From positions 310,001 to 374,000 of the forward strand of contig NZ_CP036170.1 in the NCBI RefSeq assembly GCF_004295125.1: DNA of 64,000 nucleotides, given 5' to 3'. A program made the translations under genes and the position numbers. The notes below the pieces were generated by a model. That model searched no databases, was not told the DNA's origin, and saw nothing but the letters and a program-made list of their open reading frames with translations. Positions 15,873-22,678 of this stretch are shown here, in pieces. This stretch comes from [Clostridium] scindens ATCC 35704 (GTDB taxonomy: Bacteria > Bacillota > Clostridia > Lachnospirales > Lachnospiraceae). Each line of letters begins with the position of its first letter. Within the stretch, counting starts at the first letter, position 1.

Positions 15873-16451
15873 TCATATCCTCCATACTGCTTTCTGGCTA
15901 TGCCCGTATCCTGTCGTGGATACCCTTACATCGAGTTTCTTCTTGGCTCTCATGATCTCCTTCCTGGAGATGCACATTTCATCGGCCTTCGCAAAAATAT
16001 CCTGTGCCAGTGCCTCGCCGGTCTCCATCATGTCCGTAAGAAGTTTCTCTGCCCGGTCGCTCTCCGTCTCAGAAGCGGATATGAGCATGTCCTTGACCTT
16101 CTCAATCTGGATGGTGTTTGCATTGGATTTCCCGAATATCTTCTCAAGCATCTCTGTCTGACCACTGACTGCTCCCTCTATCTCGCATAACTTCCGGTGT
16201 ATGTTTTCCAGCACCTTTGCTTCTGCTCCCTTCTGTACAGGATTCTCCTTCTTTACAAGGCTGCCAGCATCAAGTCCCAGAAGCGTGCACATCAGGCTCT
16301 CCATATTCTCAGGCTGCTCCGGCCTGTGCTTGATGCTGACTATGTAGTCCTTCCCACGCCCGATTTCAATGGAGAACCCCTGCTTCGTCTTTCCCTGCCG
16401 ATTAAGTTCTTCGCACAGTTTTTCGTAGTCTATTGTCACTTTTTTAATCAA
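15873..16451 (-). CDS. phage DNA-binding protein with C-terminal winged-helix-like end
   Basis: This 192-residue protein begins with an HTH-like region (KLCEELNRQGKTKQGFSIEI), has a coiled-coil middle (about 75-115) and ends with EIMRAKKKLDVRVSTTGYGH. That closing pattern (helix, then a basic strand, Gly and Trp) resembles the C-terminal domain seen in phage RepA-like/primase proteins. It lies just after the replisome organiser, so a role in replication or its control is likely. The exact family is not recognised. Confidence 0.5.
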   Translation of the reverse strand: MIKKVTIDYEKLCEELNRQGKTKQGFSIEIGRGKDYIVSIKHRPEQPENMESLMCTLLGLDAGSLVKKENPVQKGAEAKVLENIHRKLCEIEGAVSGQTEMLEKIFGKSNANTIQIEKVKDMLISASETESDRAEKLLTDMMETGEALAQDIFAKADEMCISRKEIMRAKKKLDVRVSTTGYGHSQKAVWRI

Positions 16452-16467
16452 CGTTCCATATTCCCTC

Positions 16468-17301
16468 CTACTGTATTAGTTTTCTCTCCAAGTCCGACAT
16501 ATCCTTATAGTCGCGGCCTTGGAAGTTGTTGAAGCCATTATTTGCTCTTCTTGTCTGCTTTGCGGATGGGGCCTGTAAATAATTCTCAAATTTAGTCCCG
16601 AATAGCGTGGATGGCCTTATGTATGGCCTCATATCCTTTTCTCCGGGCTTCGGCTCTGCTCCCCATTCCTGTACTTTCTTGTCAATCACAGCCTTGAAAT
16701 CCTCAATGGTATACCCATCATTCACGCGTGCCTGAATATGCTTGCGCGTGTCCTTGGATGTCGAACGATATGATGTCCCAGCCTTCTGGTTTAGATAATC
16801 AACAATCTCCTTGTACGGGTACTCGGGATTGCGCTCGGCACTTGTGCCAGAGGGCATATTATCTATACTATTCTTATCATTCTTATCATTCTTTCTTTCT
16901 TGGTTGTGTACCCTTCGTGGTCTCCTTTCGGTTCCTTCGTGGTCTCCTTTCGGTTCATTTTCAGTTCCCAAATCCTGATATTTTCCGTAGTTTACAACGT
17001 TTATGACGGTTCCTTGACGGTTACCAATTTTCTCTATCATGTTGACCGACACAAGAAGTTCGAGAAACCCTCTTACCTTCTTCTTGCTCCATCCCCAGCG
17101 GTCCATCAACTTGAGTTCGGATGTCAGGAAACTGCCTCGGCTTATATGCTGCATTCGGTTTCCAACCAGAACGTCCTTACCCTTGTGGTTCGCAAGCAGG
17201 ATTATGTCTATCCAGGCTTGCCCCTTGCTGAATGGCCTTTCAATCCAGATGGGATTGTCAAGGATGCTCCTATGTACTTTTATCCACCCGTCCATACTCA
17301 T
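16468..17301 (-). CDS. phage replisome organiser (DnaD-like, TIGR02220 C-terminal domain)
   Basis: The 277-residue product starts MSMDGWIKVHRSIL at 17301, where TGATG joins it to the stop of the upstream gene. The N-terminal half is a winged-helix phage replication domain (WGWSKKKVRGFLELL, VNMIEKI). A low-complexity linker follows (HNQERKNDKNDKN). The C-terminal domain YKEIVDYLNQKAGTSYR ... DMRPYIRPSTLFGTKFENYL is the conserved phage domain known as TIGR02220/Phg_2220_C. Proteins of this build bind the phage origin and load the host helicase. The origin itself may be in the linker DNA. Confidence 0.85.
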   Translation of the reverse strand: MSMDGWIKVHRSILDNPIWIERPFSKGQAWIDIILLANHKGKDVLVGNRMQHISRGSFLTSELKLMDRWGWSKKKVRGFLELLVSVNMIEKIGNRQGTVINVVNYGKYQDLGTENEPKGDHEGTERRPRRVHNQERKNDKNDKNSIDNMPSGTSAERNPEYPYKEIVDYLNQKAGTSYRSTSKDTRKHIQARVNDGYTIEDFKAVIDKKVQEWGAEPKPGEKDMRPYIRPSTLFGTKFENYLQAPSAKQTRRANNGFNNFQGRDYKDMSDLERKLIQ

Positions 17302-17714
17302 CAAGCACCCTTTCGGATTCCGGCTCGCCTCGCTTTTTCCACAATCCCGTTTCTGCTGGCTCTCCAATCTATGCCGCAGTTCCGGCATGTCTGCCTTGCA
17401 GATGCAAGAGACCAGCCTATGCTTCTAAGCCTGTTTTCCTCCTGCCTTACATATGCGGCAAGCATGCCTCTCTCAACATCGTCATTCATATCCGGGATAA
17501 AATAGCCCCTCCCATCCTGCATGTTGAGTATCGGAATGTCTCTCCTGGCGTAGTGGATCAGGTCCCTAACCTGTCGGTCTGATATGCCTGTGCGGATGGC
17601 CAGCGCATGCCGTGTGATGGCATTCATGCGTCCTGTCGGAATGTAGTCTAATATGTTGAGGGATTCCCTGTTGATTGATTTCAGGTAATCCTCTAATTCG
17701 ATCTGTCCTACCAT
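17301..17714 (-). CDS. phage winged-helix protein
   Basis: This 137-residue protein has an HTH core (NAITRHALAIRTGISDRQVR), then a wing-like DGRGYFIP, then a helical C-terminus with CRNCGIDW. The pattern is common next to phage replisome genes. It is preceded by AGAAGGGAGGATC and, 3 bases further upstream, by a 7-bp hairpin (17728-17747). It is coupled by TGATG to the replisome organiser. It may act as a regulator or as part of the initiation complex. Confidence 0.65.
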   Translation of the reverse strand: MVGQIELEDYLKSINRESLNILDYIPTGRMNAITRHALAIRTGISDRQVRDLIHYARRDIPILNMQDGRGYFIPDMNDDVERGMLAAYVRQEENRLRSIGWSLASARQTCRNCGIDWRASRNGIVEKARRAGIRKGA

Positions 17715-17727
17715 GATCCTCCCTTCT

Positions 17728-17747
17728 CCCAGGCCCTTACGCCTGGG
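17728..17747. repeat. hairpin at the ribosome-binding site of the winged-helix gene
   Basis: CCCAGGC-CCTTAC-GCCTGGG forms a 7-bp stem with a 6-base loop just upstream of the Shine-Dalgarno sequence of the gene at 17714. It has no T tail. It could affect translation or RNA processing; this is a guess. Confidence 0.35.
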
Positions 17748-17828
17748 TGCTGGCGGTCAATAAGTTACTCGTGATACATTGTTTCTGTGTGCAACACGGC
17801 TAGTTGCATATATAGTCAAGCCTGTTGG

Positions 17829-18119
17829 CTAACTACTGTAGTAGAATTCCTGCCGGAACTGCTCCTCGCTTCCATAGTGTGCAATGTAATATTCCTTGCA
17901 CCTCTGCCGCAATTCCTTGTCCACTTTCGCCGCTTCCTTTCCGGCATGCACGCCGTTCGGATGAAGCGCTGGGGTCAGCGGCGCTATGAAACCGTACTTC
18001 TCGCACAACTTGCGCTCCTGGGAAGTATGGCTGAATACGTGGTGACGCTCCACGCCGTATATCCCGGTATACATGCAGCAGTCCATGTCATCCGTGAATA
18101 TGCTCCATAGCCTCTTCAT
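17829..18119 (-). CDS. putative HNH-like phage nuclease
   Basis: This 96-residue protein has a histidine/cysteine-rich core: DCCMYTG, GVERHHVF, then CEKYGFIAPL and HPNGVHAGKE. The His-His pair with the later Asn and His fits a treble-clef HNH nuclease as found next to NinB-type recombination genes. It overlaps the NinB-like gene by 4 bases (ATGA). Nuclease activity is inferred from the motif only. Confidence 0.6.
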   Translation of the reverse strand: MKRLWSIFTDDMDCCMYTGIYGVERHHVFSHTSQERKLCEKYGFIAPLTPALHPNGVHAGKEAAKVDKELRQRCKEYYIAHYGSEEQFRQEFYYSS

Positions 18120-18664
18120 GCCTCAACCCTCCATTGCTGCTTCATGCGCTCCAACTCGTCCGGGGTGGCGGTCTCTATGCCCTGCTCCTTCGCATCCTGC
18201 ACAGTCCCGTCAATCAGGGACGACATCTCCGCGGTATTGTAGGTATGGGAGCCGCGCAGCAGGAGGTACACCCGGTACGCCTTGCCGTCATCCATGATCC
18301 TCGTCTTGTCCGTTGGCCTGACGTGTATCTCTTCGCGCTCCATCATGTCGATGTCGTCCCGGATGATTAGCGGCACGATGCTGTCATTCTCGATCGCCAG
18401 TTGCCCGTACTTCTGCAAGAGCGTGTTCTTCATGTACGCCTTGCTGGTCCCTAGCGTATCAGCCAGTTTCCCGACCAGGACGTGGAAGTATGCGTTCGCG
18501 TTCAGTGACCGCTTCTTCCGGTACTTCTTGATGGTGATGGATAGCGGGAAGTCCTTGAGGCTGTCGAATGCCCCTCTGGCATCCTCATTCAGCGTCAGGA
18601 CGGCTTTCTGCTTTCCGGCCAATAAATCCACCATCAGGCTGTCAAAATGTCCCGAAAAGTCCAT
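18116..18664 (-). CDS. NinB-like phage recombination protein
   Basis: This 182-residue protein contains TIKKYRKKRSLNANAYFHVL, the conserved core of the NinB/Orf family, in which the lysine/arginine track and NANAYFW-like motif bind ssDNA. The rest is helical. It starts 1 base inside the stop of the Rad52-like annealase gene, so the two are coupled, and a recombination mediator role with that annealase is likely. Confidence 0.75.
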   Translation of the reverse strand: MDFSGHFDSLMVDLLAGKQKAVLTLNEDARGAFDSLKDFPLSITIKKYRKKRSLNANAYFHVLVGKLADTLGTSKAYMKNTLLQKYGQLAIENDSIVPLIIRDDIDMMEREEIHVRPTDKTRIMDDGKAYRVYLLLRGSHTYNTAEMSSLIDGTVQDAKEQGIETATPDELERMKQQWRVEA

Positions 18665-19377
18665 TAATTATCACCATACTTTTTTTTAAACCCTTGCATA
18701 ATCTCCGCTGCCTGATTGTCCGTCACCGTTTCCTCCGTGATACCGTTTGACGCATATAGCATTTCAACTTCGATCTTATGCTTTTCGCAAAGTGCGCGAA
18801 TAGTCTTTTTCTGCGCAACAGTAGCAGGATTTTCTGAAATACCCGCATCATCTTGACTCTCAAACTTTCCTAATTCATATACTACCTTGTGCGTCTTTGA
18901 ATTCTTAATTTGAAGCATATTAATAGCATTCTTGTCATCATATCCGATTTTGCTAACATAGAATCTGTCATAGCATGCATGTGCTTGTTTTCCGTTCTTG
19001 GTGATTTCTTTGATATCACAGTATTTAGAATCAATCCATATAAACGGGGCCGTGTATAGTTCTCTTCCAATCCCCCAATTAAAGCAGGCACGCTTGAAAC
19101 TATCTGATGCAAGCCCTTTCTCCTTCTCTGAATTGCTTTCTGTTCCAGTGTCCTCTTTGGATATCCACATGTTTTTATTGTCATCCCAGATACTTACAGT
19201 GCAGTTTGCGTTGTCTCTGCTGTGTGATCTCTGCCAGTTCTCAGGGCCAATTATTTCATCAAGAATATTCATATCGCATCTGGCATCTTTGTAAAGCAGA
19301 AGTGATAGTCCATTGCCTTTCACGGTGGCAACGCGACATTCAATTTCGTTCTCTCGAAGCAGCCTAAACTTCTCCAT
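18664..19377 (-). CDS. Rad52-family single-strand annealing protein
   Basis: This 237-residue protein has the Rad52/22 phage core: CRVATVKGNGLSLLLYKDAR, GPENWQRSHS, SIWDDNKNMW and especially GLASDSFKRACFNWGIGREL. That last motif is the family's most diagnostic segment. Its C-terminal part (from about residue 180) is a linker plus the tail used for partner binding. It catalyses strand annealing in phage recombination and probably works with the NinB-like protein downstream. Confidence 0.85.
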   Translation of the reverse strand: MEKFRLLRENEIECRVATVKGNGLSLLLYKDARCDMNILDEIIGPENWQRSHSRDNANCTVSIWDDNKNMWISKEDTGTESNSEKEKGLASDSFKRACFNWGIGRELYTAPFIWIDSKYCDIKEITKNGKQAHACYDRFYVSKIGYDDKNAINMLQIKNSKTHKVVYELGKFESQDDAGISENPATVAQKKTIRALCEKHKIEVEMLYASNGITEETVTDNQAAEIMQGFKKKYGDN

Positions 19378-19978
19378 CTTCTATATCCTCCTTCTCAACT
19401 ACCCTGCTAGCCAACATATCGGCAAAATGAAGAATCATATATAGCAGGGTCTCTTTTCCCTGTATCTCATACTTGAATGGCCCATATAGTCCGTTATGCC
19501 AAAGAATTGCCTGTTGTTCCTCTTCCGTCAAGTCAATGTACTTTGATATGATAGCCAATGATCTTACTTCATGATCTACAGATAGTAGTTCTGGGTTTAC
19601 TTTATAAGGTTTGCTATCGCTTTGCTTAGGCTCTGGGTTTGGGTTAGCCTTTGTTGCTCTCCCCTTAATCATGTTAGGGATATATCCGGGCTTATTGAAC
19701 TGTCCCATTTTCCCTATATCATGAAGCAGAGAACAAATGATTAATGAATCAGTTGTTTTCTTGTCTATCTCTTCTTTTCCAGTAATTAATTTTGCAAGTC
19801 CAAACGCCATGTAATATACATTAAGGCTATGTTCCGCAAGCCCTCCCTCTTTTGATAAGTGGTGGCTTGTACTGCAAGGGGATGAAAAAAATCCGGCATC
19901 CTCCATATATCCGATAAGTCCAATCATTCCAGTTCTTTCAGTACTTAATAGCAAATCTCTAATTTTTCCTGATAACAT
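19364..19978 (-). CDS. HD-domain phosphohydrolase
   Basis: This 204-residue protein has the HD-domain metal ligands: HSLN at about residues 50-53, LLHDIGK with the His-Asp pair at about 89-93, and FADMLASR near the end. These proteins cleave nucleotides or phosphodiesters; in phages they are common next to recombination genes, perhaps as nucleotidases that alter host pools. The gene overlaps the zinc-finger ORF upstream by 34 bases and the Rad52-like gene downstream by 14. Confidence 0.8.
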   Translation of the reverse strand: MLSGKIRDLLLSTERTGMIGLIGYMEDAGFFSSPCSTSHHLSKEGGLAEHSLNVYYMAFGLAKLITGKEEIDKKTTDSLIICSLLHDIGKMGQFNKPGYIPNMIKGRATKANPNPEPKQSDSKPYKVNPELLSVDHEVRSLAIISKYIDLTEEEQQAILWHNGLYGPFKYEIQGKETLLYMILHFADMLASRVVEKEDIEDGEV

Positions 19979-20118
19979 TCTTCTACCTCCAATAGTTCTT
20001 CTAATGTTAAGTTTGTTGCCTTTCGTTTATGTAACTTTTCCAAATGTTTGTCACGACAATCGCAATGCTCTCCCGGGTCTAGGTGCGCTCCGCAGTGTTC
20101 ACAGATGTATCCGTACAT
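19945..20118 (-). CDS. small phage zinc-finger protein, 57 aa
   Basis: A short frame starts at 20118 with GGTGCAGGA before the ATG. The product begins MYGYICEHCGAHLDPGEHCD and has a four-cysteine cluster (Cys6, Cys9, Cys19, Cys21) followed by a basic helix. Small proteins beginning MYGYICxxCGAHLDPGE are familiar from Firmicutes phages, but without a known function. It overlaps both neighbours, by 40 bases upstream and 34 downstream. Confidence 0.75.
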   Translation of the reverse strand: MYGYICEHCGAHLDPGEHCDCRDKHLEKLHKRKATNLTLEELLEVEECYQEKLEICY

Positions 20119-20408
20119 TCCTGCACCTTCTTTCTTAGATCATCCAGGTATTTCTTGCAGTTGCTGTATGTGCGTTCGCTTATGCGGTCAAACGCAAATG
20201 AATAGATTGCGTCATATCCGTGGCCTGATCTGAAACCATCGTCCATTATTCTCACTTCTATGCTCGTGCCATAATTTGACGTTTCAAAACCAATATATGG
20301 ATATCCGTTTTCTCCATGCCCATGCTCCTGTATTTCCATGCACAGGCTCAGGAGTTCATGAATCTTCATCTTCTCTCTGTTCGTCATTGATTTTTCAAAT
20401 TTCTTCAT
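20079..20408 (-). CDS. hypothetical phage protein, 109 aa
   Basis: The product has an N-terminal helix, then GYPYIGFETSNYGTSIEVRI (a beta sheet), and a basic helical C-terminus ending near the start of the zinc-finger gene. GGAAACGTCAA is the only ribosome-binding-like sequence. I recognise no family. It belongs to the leftward early operon and is coupled by overlap with the next gene. Confidence 0.6.
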   Translation of the reverse strand: MKKFEKSMTNREKMKIHELLSLCMEIQEHGHGENGYPYIGFETSNYGTSIEVRIMDDGFRSGHGYDAIYSFAFDRISERTYSNCKKYLDDLRKKVQECTDTSVNTAERT

Positions 20409-20476
20409 TTGACGTTTCCTCCAATTTCTATTATAATTATGTTGATCGATTATTAGAGTGCCCGAGGCTTTCCAGC

Positions 20477-20737
20477 CTATGAGGGCGCTCTTTTCTTTTC
20501 CATCCGTCTCCGATGCTCCCAGAAGAGAGCATCATCAAGCACCCTGTATACCGCTACCGAGAATGCTAGCGCCCCTCCGCTGGCTGCCAGGATTGCTATG
20601 CCCTTGAGCATGTCCATCCCGTTTTCAATGCCTCCTAATGTCCCCAATATCAGGACCGTGGCGGCCACTCCTGTCGCCTGGGCTATCTTCTGCCCTGCCA
20701 GGATTGCAAGACGTGTCTTGCTCTTGATTTTCCTCAT
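20477..20737 (-). CDS. small phage membrane protein
   Basis: This 86-residue protein has two hydrophobic stretches (about residues 19-34 and 44-62) separated by a short GGIENGMD turn, and a basic tail HRRRMEKKRAP. This suggests two membrane helices with both ends in the cytoplasm. It lies 4 bases after the HTH gene. A GAGC...GGGC hairpin with an AGGCT/AGCCT core straddles its stop codon (20440-20480), without a T tail. Function unknown. Confidence 0.55.
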   Translation of the reverse strand: MRKIKSKTRLAILAGQKIAQATGVAATVLILGTLGGIENGMDMLKGIAILAASGGALAFSVAVYRVLDDALFWEHRRRMEKKRAPS

Positions 20738-20741
20738 TTTC

Positions 20742-20990
20742 CTACATCACTTCCCTTCCTAACTTCTCCTTCTCGTCATCCGGCATTTTTAGAGCCGAGA
20801 ATAACGCCTGTAATTCATCTATGTTGAACTTACCAGGATTACGTAAGCGAAGACAAAACGTGCTGTATGGCATCCCTATACGCTGTGCCATCCCCTTCTT
20901 ATCAAACCCCATGATCTTCATGCGGTTTTCGAGGCTCCCTAGCAGTATGCGGTTTTTCATCTCCTTGTCGCTTACCTTTAATGCTGGCAT
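20742..20990 (-). CDS. phage HTH DNA-binding protein
   Basis: This 82-residue protein is dominated by a Cro/C1-type helix-turn-helix: ENRMKIMGFDKKGMAQRIGM then PYSTFCLRLRNPGKF. GGAGGTGGGTAA precedes the ATG. It has no dimerisation domain beyond the C-terminal helix and would act as a small regulator of early genes. A two-codon ATG-AGA-TAA frame with its own ribosome-binding site lies just upstream (21009-21017). Confidence 0.7.
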   Translation of the reverse strand: MPALKVSDKEMKNRILLGSLENRMKIMGFDKKGMAQRIGMPYSTFCLRLRNPGKFNIDELQALFSALKMPDDEKEKLGREVM

Positions 20991-21005
20991 TTACCCACCT
21001 CCTTG

Positions 21006-21034
21006 TTGTTATCTCATGGTATTTCTCCTATAAT
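21006..21034 (+). promoter_or_regulatory. plus-strand promoter of the small membrane protein
   Basis: TTGTTA (21006-21011) and TATAAT (21029-21034) are separated by 17 bases. It points against the early operon and towards the gene at 21083. Confidence 0.6.
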
Positions 21035-21082
21035 TTGATTAGAATGGCCTTCACGCCAAATAAATAATAAGGAGACAATACG

Positions 21083-21280
21083 ATGTGTACCATAATACTT
21101 ACAATCGCAAACCTAATTCTTACTGTTATCACTGTCACATGCACCATTATCTCTATCCGCTACACCAAGAAGCAGACCGATATAATGCAACAGCAACTTG
21201 AAGCCACTTTGAAGCCAGACTTTCCAACTACATCACGCCTGGAATCAATAGCGAATGCTATACGACAACTCAAAAATTAA
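21083..21280 (+). CDS. small single-span membrane protein (moron)
   Basis: This 65-residue protein has a hydrophobic N-terminal helix (residues about 3-25, TIILTIANLILTVITVTCT) followed by a polar tail with RYTKKQTDIMQQQLE. It has its own promoter (21006-21034) and ribosome-binding site AAGGAGACAATACG, on the strand opposite to the early operon, and its end overlaps the convergent gene by 11 bases. It would therefore be made in the lysogen. A role in superinfection exclusion or in an RNA-controlled toxic-peptide system is possible but unproven. Confidence 0.65.
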   Translation: MCTIILTIANLILTVITVTCTIISIRYTKKQTDIMQQQLEATLKPDFPTTSRLESIANAIRQLKN

Positions 21281-21581
21281 TTTGAGATACAAGGTTTGCT
21301 ATCAGGCCTATGAGGCACAAGGATTGTACAATCAAAACTGCTATCTGTGTCTTGTGGGCCTTATTCATCTTGCGAATACTGCCTTCAAGGTTCTTACTGT
21401 AATCATCACGCTCGATTACCTCTTGAATGCTAAAAGAGTCTCCCTCTAATGCCACATCCATACATATATTCAGTTCTGCTACATCGTTTTTAGAATTACC
21501 ATATATGCTGTAATGCTTCATATTAGTGATCTCTTCGCCACCAATGTATAACTTACCGCCTTTTAATTCTAAGGTTTTCAA
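21270..21581 (-). CDS. phage protein with C-terminal membrane helix, TTG start
   Basis: This 103-residue protein begins with a beta-rich segment (KTLELKGGKLYIGGEEITN) and has a central charged helix (KNLEGSIRKMNKAHK). It ends with a membrane helix (TQIAVLIVQSLCLIGLIANL) that makes it tail-anchored. The start is TTG, preceded by AAGGAGGGTGGAGA, and overlaps the stop of the upstream 54-codon gene (GATTGA). The family is unknown to me. Confidence 0.65.
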   Translation of the reverse strand: MKTLELKGGKLYIGGEEITNMKHYSIYGNSKNDVAELNICMDVALEGDSFSIQEVIERDDYSKNLEGSIRKMNKAHKTQIAVLIVQSLCLIGLIANLVSQINF

Positions 21582-21742
21582 TCTCCACCCTCCTTCCCGT
21601 CTGGATTATCTTTCTTTTTGAGTTCCTGAGCCTTAAAAGCCATCCCTTCACCAAAGGAAAGCAATTTTTCCCTTTCTAACTCTGTGAGTTCTGGTATCAC
21701 GCTTTTAAACGTTTCAAGGATTTTCTTTTCGCGTTCTGACAT
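21578..21742 (-). CDS. small phage protein, 54 aa, first gene of the early operon
   Basis: The frame starts MSEREKKILETFKS with GGCGAGGTGATAAA in front and ends KEGGD. It is a highly charged helical hairpin resembling the C-terminal helical part of some XRE repressors (LTELEREKLLSFGEGMAFKA). It lies 26 bases after the predicted start of the leftward early promoter, so it is the first early gene. An anti-repressor or co-regulator role is conceivable from position only. Confidence 0.6.
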   Translation of the reverse strand: MSEREKKILETFKSVIPELTELEREKLLSFGEGMAFKAQELKKKDNPDGKEGGD

Positions 21743-21761
21743 TTTATCACCTCGCCTTATT

Positions 21762-21834
21762 GCTTGTTAAGGACATTATATTTCATTTTAAAGTCCTTGT
21801 CAAGCATTTATTTTTATTTTTGTCCTTTACAAGC
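21762..21834. promoter_or_regulatory. three repressor operator sites of the genetic switch
   Basis: Three similar sites match the dyad-like core TGTCCTTnACA: 21762-21775 (GCTTGTTAAGGACA), 21792-21805 (AGTCCTTGTCAAGC) and 21821-21834 (TGTCCTTTACAAGC). The first covers the start site of the leftward early promoter, the second its -35, and the third the -35 of the rightward repressor promoter. This is the layout of a CI-type switch with repression of early genes and autoregulation. Confidence 0.7.
21775..21803 (-). promoter_or_regulatory. leftward early (lytic) promoter
   Basis: Consensus TTGACA (21798-21803) and TATAAT (21775-21780) with a 17-base spacer on the minus strand. Operators lie over its -35 and its start site. 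Confidence 0.85.
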
Positions 21835-21854
21835 ATTTTCACATATGTTATAAT
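21826..21854 (+). promoter_or_regulatory. rightward repressor promoter
   Basis: TTTACA (21826-21831) and TATAAT (21849-21854) with a 17-base spacer. An operator covers the -35. The repressor ATG follows 29 bases after the -10. Confidence 0.8.
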
Positions 21855-21883
21855 GCTTCTATAGAGAAAGAGAGGTGATTTTA

Positions 21884-22258
21884 ATGGAAGTCTTTGAACG
21901 AGTAAGAGACTTAAGAAAGAATATCTTACATATGACACAAGAAGAGTTTGCAGAATCAATAAAAATTTCCCGTTCTAATTTGGGTAATATTGAAACAAAA
22001 AAAGTTGCTGTGACTGAAAGAGTTATTTCCGATATATGCGAAAAACACAATATTAATAAACAATGGCTAATTCATGGAACAGGCGACGTGTTTATTGAAA
22101 TAGACAAAGAAAACCTATTAATGGCATGGGCCGGATCAGTTCTCGGTGAAACTGATGATTCATTCAAGAAACGATTTGTGAAGATGCTCTCAGAACTAGA
22201 TGAATCTGACTGGGAGACGTTGGAGAAGATAGCAACAAAATTACATAAAAATGGCTAG
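21884..22258 (+). CDS. XRE-family lysogeny repressor
   Basis: The 124-residue product has a Cro/C1-type helix-turn-helix (MTQEEFAESIKISRSNLGNI, about residues 17-36) and a helical C-terminal dimerisation region (FKKRFVKMLSELDESDWETL). It has no LexA-like protease domain (no S-K catalytic pattern), so RecA-stimulated self-cleavage cannot release it. The ATG at 21884 has GAGGTGATTTTA upstream; a GTG at 21875 overlaps that site. Operators surround its promoter. Induction must therefore come from elsewhere, perhaps from the LexA-controlled ORF that converges on this gene. Confidence 0.85.
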   Translation: MEVFERVRDLRKNILHMTQEEFAESIKISRSNLGNIETKKVAVTERVISDICEKHNINKQWLIHGTGDVFIEIDKENLLMAWAGSVLGETDDSFKKRFVKMLSELDESDWETLEKIATKLHKNG

Positions 22259-22272
22259 GCAAATGCCTAGCC
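22253..22272. terminator. hairpin shared by the ends of the repressor gene and the convergent ORF
   Basis: GGCTAGGC-AAAT-GCCTAGCC is a perfect 8-bp stem that contains the stop codons of both genes. On the minus strand it is followed by ATTTTTATG, a weak T tail; on the plus strand there is none. Confidence 0.55.
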
Positions 22273-22371
22273 AAGAAATGCTTTGACAAAATACAGTATC
22301 CGCTCGACTTGTTTTTCTTCTGCTTCAATAAGCATTTCCATGATGATTTCAATTGCTTCTTCCTTGTTCAT
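22267..22371 (-). CDS. 34-residue SOS-controlled ORF, candidate antirepressor
   Basis: The frame starts at 22371 with GGGAGGTCGTACAT before the ATG. The product MNKEEAIEIIMEMLIEAEEK and then QVERILYFVKAFLG is one or two amphipathic helices, similar in style to the C-terminal helical tail of XRE regulators. A sigma-A promoter with LexA-like boxes on both sides of it lies directly upstream (22393-22475). It converges with the repressor gene and both stops lie in one hairpin. A small antirepressor or dimerisation poison made upon SOS is the most natural reading, but the sequence alone does not prove it. Confidence 0.6.
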   Translation of the reverse strand: MNKEEAIEIIMEMLIEAEEKQVERILYFVKAFLG

Positions 22372-22392
22372 ATGTACGACCTCCCGAGATAG

Positions 22393-22475
22393 CAAACACA
22401 CGTTCGAAATTCCTTAATTAAATAATACCCCCAACTGTATTATTTTTCAACATTAATATTTCGAACAAGCGTTCT
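22393..22475 (-). promoter_or_regulatory. LexA-boxed promoter of the 34-residue ORF
   Basis: On the minus strand TTGAAA (22445-22450) and TATTAT (22422-22427) have a 17-base spacer. A Gram-positive-type LexA box CGAAC-AAGC-GTTCT lies upstream at 22462-22475 and a second, CGAAC-GTGT-GTTTG, lies at 22393-22406 just after the start site. Confidence 0.65.
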
Positions 22476-22491
22476 TTTTTGTTGATAACTC

Positions 22492-22511
22492 TGTGGATAG
22501 ATTGTGGATAA
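22492..22511 (-). promoter_or_regulatory. two DnaA boxes
   Basis: TGTGGATAG (22492-22500) and TGTGGATAA (22503-22511) are one near-perfect and one perfect copy of the DnaA box TTATCCACA read on the minus strand, spaced 11 bases apart. A very AT-rich stretch follows (22560-22600). The rest of the 300-base gap up to the lipoprotein gene holds a weak promoter-like TTATCT-17-TATAAT (22542-22570). Confidence 0.6.
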
Positions 22512-22678
22512 GAAACTTTTTGGCTAGCAGACCATCCGCGCTTATCTCCTTTCTGGCATCTTCTTATAATTATATTTTATAACAATTTTAATGTATTGTC
22601 GCTGGAAAGGATTTACATAAATTCCATAAAATGGTAACACAATTATATTTTTCAATGTAAGGGAAAGAGAGGGACAAT

